From an uncultured bacterium (lineage in GTDB: Bacteria; Patescibacteriota; CALEFQ01): 24,145 bases of DNA. Every line of letters begins with the position of its first letter. The stretch's first letter is position 1. This document shows positions 14,693 to 22,293 of the stretch, piece after piece. The notes beneath the pieces are model-generated. The model made no database searches and was not told the DNA's origin. It saw nothing but the letters and a program-made list of their open reading frames with translations. A program made the translations under genes and the position numbers. The stretch spans positions 1 to 24,145 of the forward strand of contig CALEFQ010000025.1 of NCBI GenBank assembly GCA_937877125.1. Reading direction: 5' to 3'.

Positions 14693-16195
14693 TTATTCCT
14701 GGCGGTTTAGGTAATCGGACAAGCTCCCGTACTCGATGTTGATCCTTAGGTCTTTCAAGACCCATAATTTTTCGGCGACAGAATCAATGAACTCGCTGTC
14801 GTGGGTTATAGCCAATACCGTACCAGAATATTTCTGGATTGCCTCAACTATTGCTTCCCAGGTTGGTGGGTCAACATGATTTGTCGGTTCATCTAGTATA
14901 AGGAATTCTGGTTCTTGTGCAAATGTTAGTGCTAGTTTAAAGCGAGCCTGTTGACCTCCACTCAGCACCCTTAGGGCCTGCTTTACCAGAGGGGCCTTTA
15001 TTCCGTATTGTGCTAAACATGCACGGCATCGATTTTCTGGCCAGTTGAGAGTATTCTGGAATACGTCGAGGGCAGATCTTTCGGAGTCTAATCCCGCAAG
15101 GTGATCTTGGGTCATAAACTGCCACTTGATATTAACGCCGATTCGAGTCGTACCTTTCTGGGGGGCCAATTCTCCGGTAATAAGCTTAACCAAAGTAGAT
15201 TTGCCGGATCCATTAGGACCAAACAGGACCACTTTTTCTCCGAAACCGAGTTCAGCCGTCGCACCATTAAAGACCTGTTTTGTCCCGTAGGCAAAGCTCA
15301 TGTGATCAACTGAAACAATTAGTTTGCCTTTCTTCTGCTCGATATCAGGGGAAAGTTTCACTTTTGGCTTTTCTGGTTCAGCCGATGGCTTGTGACCGTG
15401 GCTTTCCTTCAGTTTTTGGAGTCGGCGCTTGGCTTGCTGGTAAGTTGATGCTGTGTCAGAATTTCTTTTGGCACGCATCTTCATCATCTCAACCGTTTGC
15501 CGCAAACGTTTTATTGTTTTTTCTTCTGTCATCCAATTGCGCGCACGTCCGGATACTTGGCGTTCTTTTTCTGCCAAGTATTCTTCATACTTCATTGAAT
15601 AGACGGTAATTACCCCATCTTCCAGCTCTAAGACGGTATCAGAAAGCTGATCGATGAAGTATTGGTCGTGTGACACGAACACTAAACCGCCATGGAATCG
15701 AGAGAGACTATCAATCAGCCAGTTGATTGTTTCGTAATCAAGATGATTTTCTGGCTCATCCATGGCTATGAACATTGATTCGCTCGCGAGGCCGGCAACA
15801 ATTTCCAGTTTCTTTTTTTCCCCTCCAGAGAGGTTGGCACACTTAATCGTCTTTAGCCTTTGTCCATCTTTGCCGAAGTCGAAACCGGATTGATTGAGGA
15901 GCCGAATTGCTTTGTTGAGGGAGTGTACGTGGCGAGACAGGAAATTATATGGGGTTTCATCATCACTGCCTGAGAAATCTTGTGCTATGTAAGCACATCC
16001 ATTGTCTAAACCGAACACCTCTCCACCGTCCGCACTGAGGTTTCCGGTGACAATTCGGAGCAACGATGTTTTTCCGCTGCCGTTTTCGCCGATTAGGGCC
16101 AGTCGCTTACCCTCGGTCAATGTGAAATTCGCTCCAGACAGCACTGTTTTGCCGTTGAAGGACTTTCGTATTCCCTTTGCCGCAATGCTTCGCAT
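14693..16195 (-). CDS. ABC-F family ATPase (ribosome-acting, possible antibiotic-resistance type)
   Basis: 500 residues from ATG 16195; AAAGGAG (16209-16203) is placed for this start and not for the ATG at 16213. Two ABC domains without membrane segments. Walker A GENGSGKT (36-43) and GPNGSGKS in the second half; signatures LSGGEKKK and LSGGQQAR; Walker B MDEPENHLD (DEPEN instead of DEPTN) and LDEPTNHVD. A charged linker rich in Lys/Arg/Met joins the domains, as in ABC-F translation factors. ABC-F proteins bind the ribosomal E site; some (Msr, Vga, Lsa) rescue ribosomes from antibiotics, others (EttA, Uup) act in normal translation. The strong SD and position upstream of a biosynthetic operon make a protective role worth considering. 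Confidence 0.85.
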   Translation of the reverse strand: MRSIAAKGIRKSFNGKTVLSGANFTLTEGKRLALIGENGSGKTSLLRIVTGNLSADGGEVFGLDNGCAYIAQDFSGSDDETPYNFLSRHVHSLNKAIRLLNQSGFDFGKDGQRLKTIKCANLSGGEKKKLEIVAGLASESMFIAMDEPENHLDYETINWLIDSLSRFHGGLVFVSHDQYFIDQLSDTVLELEDGVITVYSMKYEEYLAEKERQVSGRARNWMTEEKTIKRLRQTVEMMKMRAKRNSDTASTYQQAKRRLQKLKESHGHKPSAEPEKPKVKLSPDIEQKKGKLIVSVDHMSFAYGTKQVFNGATAELGFGEKVVLFGPNGSGKSTLVKLITGELAPQKGTTRIGVNIKWQFMTQDHLAGLDSERSALDVFQNTLNWPENRCRACLAQYGIKAPLVKQALRVLSGGQQARFKLALTFAQEPEFLILDEPTNHVDPPTWEAIVEAIQKYSGTVLAITHDSEFIDSVAEKLWVLKDLRINIEYGSLSDYLNRQE

Positions 16196-16403
16196 AGTAT
16201 TACTCCTTTCCATTCTATCTGAATGGTGTATTGTTGTTAAGGTACTAACCCAATAAACTAAATTCCAGTGCCAGGTCAGCTGATTTTAACAGGGATTTGT
16301 ATTTTTGTAAAGCTGATACTGGGTCTTATTTTACTAGCTAGAGGAATGCTTCGGTATCCTGGCGAAGCTTCATTTTACTTATCAAGCATCTAAATTAAAT
16401 CTT

Positions 16404-16601
16404 ATGTCCTCTCACGGCACTTTCGCTATCGCCATCAATTGCATGGACGGCCGCACCCAACTTACGGTTAATACACATTGCGGTGGCGGATGTGCTGCTA
16501 GCGCATACAATTCGTTAGGGGACATCAATGCCATCGATTCAAATCACTGCGTGTGGGTAAAAGCCATGTTTGATCTTTGGATCAAGGGGGAAGAGTTTTA
16601 A
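16404..16601 (+). CDS. 65-aa protein with beta-carbonic-anhydrase-like zinc motifs, possibly a deletion remnant
   Basis: The N-terminus GTFAIAINCMDGR (5-17) resembles small beta-carbonic-anhydrase-like proteins, with C13-x-D15-x-R17 as the expected zinc Cys and Asp-Arg pair. THCGGGC (24-30) supplies a His and Cys that could be the other ligands, but in the family they come about 50-60 residues later. So this is either a gene with a large internal deletion or a different small Cys-rich protein. There is no SD. It is followed at once by the strongest terminator in the window, which argues that it is transcribed. The 208 bases upstream (16196-16403) show only a weak hairpin (GCTTCG/CGAAGC, about 16350-16370) and no clear promoter. 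Confidence 0.5.
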   Translation: MSSHGTFAIAINCMDGRTQLTVNTHCGGGCAASAYNSLGDINAIDSNHCVWVKAMFDLWIKGEEF

Positions 16602-16603
16602 AT

Positions 16604-16647
16604 AACAGGCTGGAAAAGCAATTGCTTTCCAGCCTGTTTCCTTTTTT
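16604..16647 (+). terminator. Strong Rho-independent terminator
   Basis: A 13-bp perfect stem (AACAGGCTGGAAA, 16604-16616, with TTTCCAGCCTGTT, 16626-16638), two more pairs after a one-base bulge, AATT loop, then TTTCCTTTTTT. It starts three bases after the stop of the 65-aa ORF. Confidence 0.9.
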
Positions 16648-16697
16648 GGAGAACCGTTATATTATATATTTGATACTAAATAAATTTACCTAATCTT

Positions 16698-17609
16698 ATG
16701 ATAAGATACTCTCTTAATCCCGGAGACTTGGTTGGAGTGATTGCGCCTTCGAGTTCCGTCCGAAGAATAAATAGTGATATTCAGGCCGGTATCAATTATC
16801 TAAAAAAAGCGGGTTTTCGGGTAAAAACCGGTCAGCATTGGCAGGAAAAGTTTTATTATTCCGCGGGCCAAGTCGAACATCGTTTGAAGGACTTGGAGAC
16901 GATGTTTGCGGATCCTACGGTTAAGGCAATTATTTGCGCCACGGGTGGTTCTAGCGCCAATCAGCTTCTGTCAAAAATTGATTATAGCCTAATTAAAAAA
17001 AACCCAAAGATATTTTTGGGTTTTAGTGATATTACGGTTCTCTTGTTGGCGTTTTGGGCCAAATCGGGATTGCCGACGTTTCATGGCCCGACGGTGTATG
17101 AATTAGCCAAATTGACCGATTCTTCTCGCCGACAGTTATTCGATCTGTTGTCGGGGCGAATCACTCGGTGCGATTTTCCAAAAGAAATGAAAGTATTGCG
17201 TCAGGGTCGCGCTCGGGGAAAATTTTTAGGTGGAAATATCACGCTCATCAATAGTCTCCTGGGAACATCTTTTTTACCGACACTGGTTGGTAAAATCCTT
17301 TTTTGGGAAGATGTCGGTCTGTCTCCGGCGGATATTGACTTCAAATTAAATGAATTAAAATTATCAGGAGCGTTTTCTCGGATTACGGGCATGGTCATTG
17401 GCCATCTTTCACATTGCGTAGATAAAAAATACCCGGAGGATAATCGCCCCATCAGGGATATTGTTCTCGAGGTGACGGCCGGATCAAAATTTCCGATCAT
17501 CCAAGTTGATTATTTCGGGCATGATATAAATAACTTCTATACCTTTCCCGAGGGAGGCACTGCGACGCTGGATACCGCCTCAAAAATTTTTTCCGTATCG
17601 GTAAAATAA
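16698..17609 (+). CDS. S66-family LD-carboxypeptidase-like serine peptidase
   Basis: 303 residues, normal length. Family S66 enzymes cleave the amide bond between an L- and a D-residue in murein tripeptide/tetrapeptide (LdcA) or detoxify microcin C (MccF). The Ser-Glu-His triad is visible: S110 in GFSDIT, E204 in FWEDVG, H275 in DYFGHDINN. The N-terminal strand GDLVGVIAPSS and the ATGGSSANQLL block are typical. No signal peptide, so the enzyme is cytoplasmic, as expected for murein recycling. No SD and no clear promoter. It converges with hypF, and the 33 bases between them hold no terminator. Which of the LdcA or MccF roles applies cannot be decided here. Confidence 0.88.
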   Translation: MIRYSLNPGDLVGVIAPSSSVRRINSDIQAGINYLKKAGFRVKTGQHWQEKFYYSAGQVEHRLKDLETMFADPTVKAIICATGGSSANQLLSKIDYSLIKKNPKIFLGFSDITVLLLAFWAKSGLPTFHGPTVYELAKLTDSSRRQLFDLLSGRITRCDFPKEMKVLRQGRARGKFLGGNITLINSLLGTSFLPTLVGKILFWEDVGLSPADIDFKLNELKLSGAFSRITGMVIGHLSHCVDKKYPEDNRPIRDIVLEVTAGSKFPIIQVDYFGHDINNFYTFPEGGTATLDTASKIFSVSVK

Positions 17610-17642
17610 ACCCGCTCGATCTTTTGTTGGAATTATGCATAG

Positions 17643-19832
17643 CTAATACTGCAGTTGCCCATAAGAAATCCCCCCGTCGCCGGGCGGAATTTTTTTATTG
17701 ATCAAAACGCCGCGCCGAATCAGGTAAGTGGTGATGACGCGATTGTAGGCCACGCCGCCGCTAAAAACCACGGGCAGATTCGGTCCGGCGCGGCGCGCCA
17801 ATTGATAAAACCCGGCGGCAAGATAGTTCTGGACAATCATAGCCAATTGGCGGTGATCTTTTTTTAGATGGGCTAGCAGATACCGGAAAAGCGGCGTGGT
17901 CGCTAAAATAAAACGACGCGTGTCGCCGTAGGGCGACGGCATGATGACGGGCGGAAAATATTGCCGGGTCGGTCGGGCGGCGGCTTCCAGTCTCAAGGCC
18001 GGCTCGCCTTCATAAGTGCGTTCGCGGCAGAGATCGAGGAGCGCGGCGGCGGCGTCGAAAATCCGCCCCGTGCTGGTGGTCGGGACGGTATTTAGTCCGC
18101 GGTGTAGCTGGCCGATCAGCAGATTAAACTCATTGCGGAGGTAATAGCGTTTCATCAAGCGCCACAAATCACTCTCCGTCATGAAATGCGACAGGATGGC
18201 CAGGGGCAAGCGGGGAATATCGCGCGCCGCCCGGTCGCCGCCGATGAGCGTTTGTTCTTCCAGGGAGGCGAGCCGGCGGTAAATCAGGCTAGGTTTCCTT
18301 TTGACGTAAAAAACTTCGCCGCCCCAGATCTTGCCGTCGTCGCCGTAGCCGGCGCCGTCGGCGGCGATTCCGATAAACTCATCAAGATTATGTTCCGCGG
18401 CGACCGATAAGACATGGGACAGGTGATGCGGGACGCGCGTCAGGGGAATTTTTCGCTTTTTGACCAGGCTAATCGCGTATTTCGCGGTGGCGTAATCCGG
18501 GTGCCGGTCACCGCGCAGGGCGGACGGGGCCAGTTGATAAAAATCAAGCCACTGATCGAAGGTTTTTTGGAAATGCCGGATAGTCGCCGATTCCCGGGTT
18601 TGCCCTAAGTGCGGTGAAAGAAGTATTTTTCCGCCGGTTTTGACGGCGAAGGTGCTGTTTTGTTCCGCGCCGAGAGCCAAAAGCGGCGCCGAAGTTTTAG
18701 AATTATCAGGAATCGGTTCCGGCACATACCCGCGCGCCTTGCGGAGAAACAGGGGATGACCGTCAATTACTTTGATAATTGAATCGTCTACCGGGTTAAG
18801 TATCGCGCGATTGTGGTCTAGGACATCGGGCACCATTTGCTCCTGGCGCCGGGTTGTCAGCGGCCGGTCGGGCCGGTTGGCGGAGGTAAAAACTAAAGGT
18901 TGATCTAAATAATCAAACAGCAAGTAATGCAGTCCGGTGTAGGGAAGCATCAGACCCAGTGAGTCGAGGTCGGCGACGGCGCGAAAAGCGCCCAGACGTC
19001 TTTTACGCGCCACCACGATCGGGCGCTGGGGGCTTGATAAAATAGCGGCTTCTTCCTTGGTCAAGTGCGCCAACTTTTTGGCTTGGCCGATATCTTTTAC
19101 CATAAGGGCGTAGGGTTTGCGCGGCCGGCCGGTCAGCTCCCGTAGTTTTTTCACCACGGCCGGCTGGGCCAGGCAGACTAAGTGAAACCCGCCAATGCCT
19201 TTGACGGCGACGATCCGTCCGCTCCTTATTAATTTGGCCGCGCTTTGAATCGGGTCGGCGGCGCGAACTGGTCGCTCCTGGTGCCAGAGTTTAAGTTTCG
19301 GCCCGCACTTCGGGCAGGCGATCGTTTCGGCGTGGTAGCGGCGATTGAGGGGATCGCGGTATTCACGGGCGCAATCGGGACAAAGCTGGAATTTTTTGAG
19401 GCTGGTTTTTCCCCGGTCGTAAGGAGTCCCGCGGGTCACCGTGTAGCGCGGTCCGCAATTGGTGCAGGTGATGAAGAAATAGCCAAAACGGCGATTTTTC
19501 GGATCGCGAAGCTCTTTAAGACAGTCCGGGCACAGGAAAATATCAGGGGGAATTTCGTTTTGCCCCTCTTTTTTTGAGCTGGGTCTTATGGCGAAAGTTT
19601 TAAATTTTTGTTTACCGGCTAGCGTCTGAATTACCGCGCGGTCAATTCGGCTCATCGGCGGCCGGCCGCTAAGCAAGCGGGCGATAGTAATTTTTTTATC
19701 GATGACCAGATCAACACCTCGGCCGGTATTCTGGACGTAGCCTCTTAAGCCAAGCTTCTTGGCTTGCCGATACAAAAACGGGCGGAAACCCACCCCTTGC
19801 ACCAAACCTTCAAATGTGATCTTGTATGGCAT
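17643..19832 (-). CDS. hypF: Hydrogenase maturation carbamoyltransferase HypF
   Basis: 729 residues. HypF makes the thiocarbamate on HypE that becomes the CN- ligands of the [NiFe] site. Domains in order: acylphosphatase-like (GLVQGVGFRPF, 9-19), a double zinc finger with C101/C104, C123/C126, C151/C154 and C173/C176, a YrdC-like domain (KGIGGFHL, 211-218), and a Kae1/TobZ-like C-terminal domain with HHLSH (usually HHxAH), ADGAGYGDDG, FSGGVAYN and GDGGISYGQ. It is slightly shorter than the usual 750-770, mainly because the acylphosphatase domain looks trimmed around 40-60. It is divergent from the hydrogenase structural genes with only 38 bases between starts. hypB, C, D and E are not in the window. 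Confidence 0.95.
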   Translation of the reverse strand: MPYKITFEGLVQGVGFRPFLYRQAKKLGLRGYVQNTGRGVDLVIDKKITIARLLSGRPPMSRIDRAVIQTLAGKQKFKTFAIRPSSKKEGQNEIPPDIFLCPDCLKELRDPKNRRFGYFFITCTNCGPRYTVTRGTPYDRGKTSLKKFQLCPDCAREYRDPLNRRYHAETIACPKCGPKLKLWHQERPVRAADPIQSAAKLIRSGRIVAVKGIGGFHLVCLAQPAVVKKLRELTGRPRKPYALMVKDIGQAKKLAHLTKEEAAILSSPQRPIVVARKRRLGAFRAVADLDSLGLMLPYTGLHYLLFDYLDQPLVFTSANRPDRPLTTRRQEQMVPDVLDHNRAILNPVDDSIIKVIDGHPLFLRKARGYVPEPIPDNSKTSAPLLALGAEQNSTFAVKTGGKILLSPHLGQTRESATIRHFQKTFDQWLDFYQLAPSALRGDRHPDYATAKYAISLVKKRKIPLTRVPHHLSHVLSVAAEHNLDEFIGIAADGAGYGDDGKIWGGEVFYVKRKPSLIYRRLASLEEQTLIGGDRAARDIPRLPLAILSHFMTESDLWRLMKRYYLRNEFNLLIGQLHRGLNTVPTTSTGRIFDAAAALLDLCRERTYEGEPALRLEAAARPTRQYFPPVIMPSPYGDTRRFILATTPLFRYLLAHLKKDHRQLAMIVQNYLAAGFYQLARRAGPNLPVVFSGGVAYNRVITTYLIRRGVLINKKIPPGDGGISYGQLQY

Positions 19833-19870
19833 TTGCTGAAACTTTCAATTTAGTATAACATAAATACATT
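19833..19870. promoter_or_regulatory. Compact divergent promoter region between hypF and hydrogenase genes
   Basis: TATAAC (19854-19859, plus) and TATACT (19857-19852, minus) overlap in TAGTATAAC. The plus -10 is 11 bases before the small-subunit ATG, so that transcript would be nearly leaderless. The -35 elements are weak on both sides (TTGCTG at 19833-19838 with a 15-bp spacer on the plus strand). The shared -10 means the two directions would compete for polymerase. Confidence 0.4.
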
Positions 19871-20689
19871 ATGGCGATTCAAAAGAAAAAACCAATTATC
19901 GGTATTTTTGGTTTGTCTTCCGACGAGGGCTGTGTTTTCCCGATTCTGGACCAGGGGGAAAAATTTTTGGAACTGCTGGAAGAAGTCGAATTAGGCGAGT
20001 GCCGCCTGATGGAAGACTTGCCGGAAGCGGAGCATTTTGACGTCGCTCTGGTGGAAGGCTCGGTTTTGACAAAGGAAAATATCGCCAAATTGAAATGGAT
20101 CCGCGCTCATTCCGCTATTTTGGTGGCCTTGGGGGCCTGCGCCGTGATCGGCGGCATTCCCGAACTAAAAAATTATTCCGACAAAGATCGGGCGGTCGCC
20201 AAGGTTTATAAAAATGTCGCCGGTATCGACAACTTGGAAGTCAAGCCGCTGCGGGCTTATGTCAAAGTTGATTTTGAAATCCCCGGCTGTCCGGCGGACG
20301 GCGGGGAAGTTATTAGGTTATTATACGATCTGAAGGAAGGAAAAATACCGAAACTGGAGCCGCGTCCGGTTTGTTATGAATGTCAATTGCGCGAAACGGA
20401 ATGTTTGTTACAGCCTAATTCTCAAACCGGACGAAAAGCCCAGCCCTGTATGGGCCCGATTACCCAGGCGGGTTGTAACGCGCCGTGTCCGGCCGCGGGG
20501 TACCCTTGTGACGGCTGCCGGGGCGTCTTGGCCGAAGCGGATTTCGATAGCTTTGAAAAAGCGATTCAGGGAATGATTCCGGAAGAAGAAAAGAAACTTA
20601 TGTTTGAACGCTACGGCAATCAAGACGAGATCGCTCGAATCAAAAAAACGCGCCTGGCCCAAAATCCGGGCGGCGGTAAATCATCTTAA
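19871..20689 (+). CDS. hydD: [NiFe]-hydrogenase small subunit (group 3-like)
   Basis: 272 residues, cytoplasmic type (no Tat signal). It carries the Fe-S relay from the active site. Proximal-cluster ligands: C21 in DEGC, C90 in GACA and C140 in PGCP; the first expected Cys of CxxC is D18 instead. A C-terminal ferredoxin-like part has C168, C171, C178, C193, C202, C206, C213 and C216, enough for two further [4Fe-4S] clusters. Layout fits group 3 enzymes (sulfhydrogenase delta, MvhG or FrhG relatives); the name hydD is by analogy to group 3b. No SD; probably leaderless. The large subunit starts 14 bases after the stop. The NAD(P)-binding and ferredoxin-type partner subunits of group 3b (HydB, HydG) are not adjacent. 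Confidence 0.88.
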   Translation: MAIQKKKPIIGIFGLSSDEGCVFPILDQGEKFLELLEEVELGECRLMEDLPEAEHFDVALVEGSVLTKENIAKLKWIRAHSAILVALGACAVIGGIPELKNYSDKDRAVAKVYKNVAGIDNLEVKPLRAYVKVDFEIPGCPADGGEVIRLLYDLKEGKIPKLEPRPVCYECQLRETECLLQPNSQTGRKAQPCMGPITQAGCNAPCPAAGYPCDGCRGVLAEADFDSFEKAIQGMIPEEEKKLMFERYGNQDEIARIKKTRLAQNPGGGKSS

Positions 20690-20703
20690 TATCTTTCCTC
20701 TCC

Positions 20704-21960
20704 ATGAAGATAAAAATGGACCATGTTTCCCGCACTGAAGGCCATATGGGTTTTGTGTCCCATATTGTTGACGGCCGGGTCGAAAAAGCCCAATTAGCCA
20801 CTCAGGAAGGGGCGCGGCTTTTTGAGGGAATTTTGACCGGTCGGCGCTACTATGAGGTGGGCGAAATTACCCAGCGCATCTGCGGCGTGTGCCCGGTCAT
20901 CCACGGCGTCACGGCACTCAAGGCGGTGGAAAACGCCTTGGGGGTCAAGGTCACGCCGGAAACTGTCCTGTTGCGCAAAATGATTTTACTGGGCCAGACT
21001 ATCCAGAGCCATACTCTGCATCTCTATTTCCTGTCCTTGCCCGATTTTCTCGATTTCCAAAATGACCTGAAAATGGTCGCTAAATATCCCGAGCGTTCCC
21101 GTCAGATGCTGGCACTTCGCGATTTCGGCAATAAGCTGATCGCGCTGATCGGCGGGCGCACCGTCCATCCGGTCTCGCTGAAGGTCGGCGGTTTCACCAA
21201 GTATCCCGAGCCGGGCGTTATTCGCAATTTTTCCAAGCAAATCGGCAAATTATTGCCCATCGCCAAAGAATTAGCTTCGGTTTTCGCCCAATTAAGCTAT
21301 CCGCAATTTAACCGCGAAACGGAATACTTGGCGCTCCAGCAGAAGGATGAATACGCTTTTTATGACGGCGACTTAGGCTCCTCGGTCAATAAAAAAATTC
21401 CGGCGAAAAAGTTTTTAAACGATATCCGGGAAACCCAACAGCCTTTTAATCTAGTCAAGTCAGTCGATCGCCGCGGTCAGCCTTTTATGGTCGGCGCGCT
21501 GGCGCGGCTTAATCTCAATCACGCCAATTTATCCGAAGAGGCCAAGGCGGCTCTGGATTTATCGCCCATCAAACTGCCGGACTACAATCCTTTTCACAAT
21601 GTCATGGCCCAGGCCGTTGAGGTTGTCCACTGCCTGGAGGAAGTCGTCCGGCTGGCCAAGCTGTATTCCCAGGCCAAAAACGGCCGGGTGGCGGCGGCAG
21701 TCAAAGTTCGGGCGGGTCGAGGTGTTGGGGCCGGGGAAGCACCCCGCGGCACGCTTTACCATGAATACACCTTGGATGATCGCGGTGCTATTACCGCTTG
21801 CAATATCATTACGCCGACCGCTCAATTCTTGTTTAACATCGAAAAAGATTTGAACGAATATTTGCCTCGCCTCAAGGGAAAGAGCCTGCCTGACCAGAAG
21901 AAAGAAATTCGCAAAATGATCCGCGCCTATGATCCCTGCATCAGTTGCGCGACGCATTGA
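20704..21960 (+). CDS. hydA: [NiFe]-hydrogenase large (catalytic) subunit, group 3-like, without C-terminal extension
   Basis: 418 residues. It holds the Ni-Fe(CN)2CO site. The N-terminal motif is RICGVCPVIH (58-67; C60, C63) and the C-terminal motif is DPCISCATH (410-418; C412, C415). HVSRTEGHM at 7-15 is the usual front block. The stop codon follows directly after H418, where most large subunits carry a peptide that a dedicated endopeptidase removes after nickel insertion; here none is needed. Sequence style and soluble small subunit point to group 3 (3b-like), but the subgroup needs a tree. It is followed by a hairpin and hypA. No SD; the bases before the ATG are pyrimidine-rich. Confidence 0.93.
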   Translation: MKIKMDHVSRTEGHMGFVSHIVDGRVEKAQLATQEGARLFEGILTGRRYYEVGEITQRICGVCPVIHGVTALKAVENALGVKVTPETVLLRKMILLGQTIQSHTLHLYFLSLPDFLDFQNDLKMVAKYPERSRQMLALRDFGNKLIALIGGRTVHPVSLKVGGFTKYPEPGVIRNFSKQIGKLLPIAKELASVFAQLSYPQFNRETEYLALQQKDEYAFYDGDLGSSVNKKIPAKKFLNDIRETQQPFNLVKSVDRRGQPFMVGALARLNLNHANLSEEAKAALDLSPIKLPDYNPFHNVMAQAVEVVHCLEEVVRLAKLYSQAKNGRVAAAVKVRAGRGVGAGEAPRGTLYHEYTLDDRGAITACNIITPTAQFLFNIEKDLNEYLPRLKGKSLPDQKKEIRKMIRAYDPCISCATH

Positions 21961-21962
21961 GA

Positions 21963-22008
21963 AGTCTTTTGTCTTTGGTCTTTAGCCAGAGACCAAAGAC
22001 CAAAGACT
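21963..22008. repeat. 19-bp hairpin built from heptamer repeats between the large subunit and hypA
   Basis: GTCTTTN repeats three times (from 21964, 21971, 21978) and is followed by the reverse complement GACCAAA twice plus GAC (from 21991). The arms 21963-21981 and 21990-22008 pair over 19 positions with one T-C mismatch around an 8-base loop. There is no T tract, so it is not a classic terminator. It may shield the 3' end of the structural mRNA or lower downstream expression of hypA. Confidence 0.65.
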
Positions 22009-22020
22009 AACGACTCCCTT

Positions 22021-22278
22021 ATGCACGATCTCCACGCCGCCGACCGCATCTTGAAAGACGTCTTGGCCGCGGCCCAAAAAAACCAGCTAAAAAACGTCAA
22101 AAAAATCGTCCTAGAATTAGGGACGATTATTGAGCACGGAGCCGAAATTTTGCCGGAGAATTTGCGTTTTAACATTGAATCCCTGGCCCGGGGAACGCTC
22201 GCGGCCGGGGCAATCGTTGAAATCAGGCCGGGAGCCGGTTCGGCTCTGACTATAAAAGAAATTGAAGGCGATCGCTAG
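22021..22278 (+). CDS. hypA: HypA-like nickel-insertion protein lacking the zinc domain
   Basis: 85 residues against about 113 for HypA/HybF. HypA hands nickel to the hydrogenase large subunit with HypB. The N-terminus MHDLHAADRILKDVL matches the MHE/D start, whose His2 binds nickel. The beta-strand KKIVLELGTIIEHGAEILPE and the later ARGTLAAGAIVEI also fit the fold. The two CxxC pairs of the structural zinc loop are absent; the protein runs straight from the second half-strand to a short acidic end. Start chosen at the conserved MHD. It sits 60 bases after the large subunit with a long hairpin between. A zinc-less HypA would be unusual, but the gene is open and ends cleanly before a terminator. 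Confidence 0.75.
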   Translation: MHDLHAADRILKDVLAAAQKNQLKNVKKIVLELGTIIEHGAEILPENLRFNIESLARGTLAAGAIVEIRPGAGSALTIKEIEGDR

Positions 22279-22293
22279 GAAAATTTACGATAT

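Noticed and set aside
14580..14765. 62-residue N-terminal extension of the deoxyribosyltransferase-like protein
   Set aside because: It overlaps the ABC-F gene end and the 11-bp hairpin; the conserved fold begins at the ATG at 14579.
18186..18410. Plus-strand open frames inside hypF and the rhodanese gene
   Set aside because: Antisense shadows in G+C-rich coding sequence without motifs.
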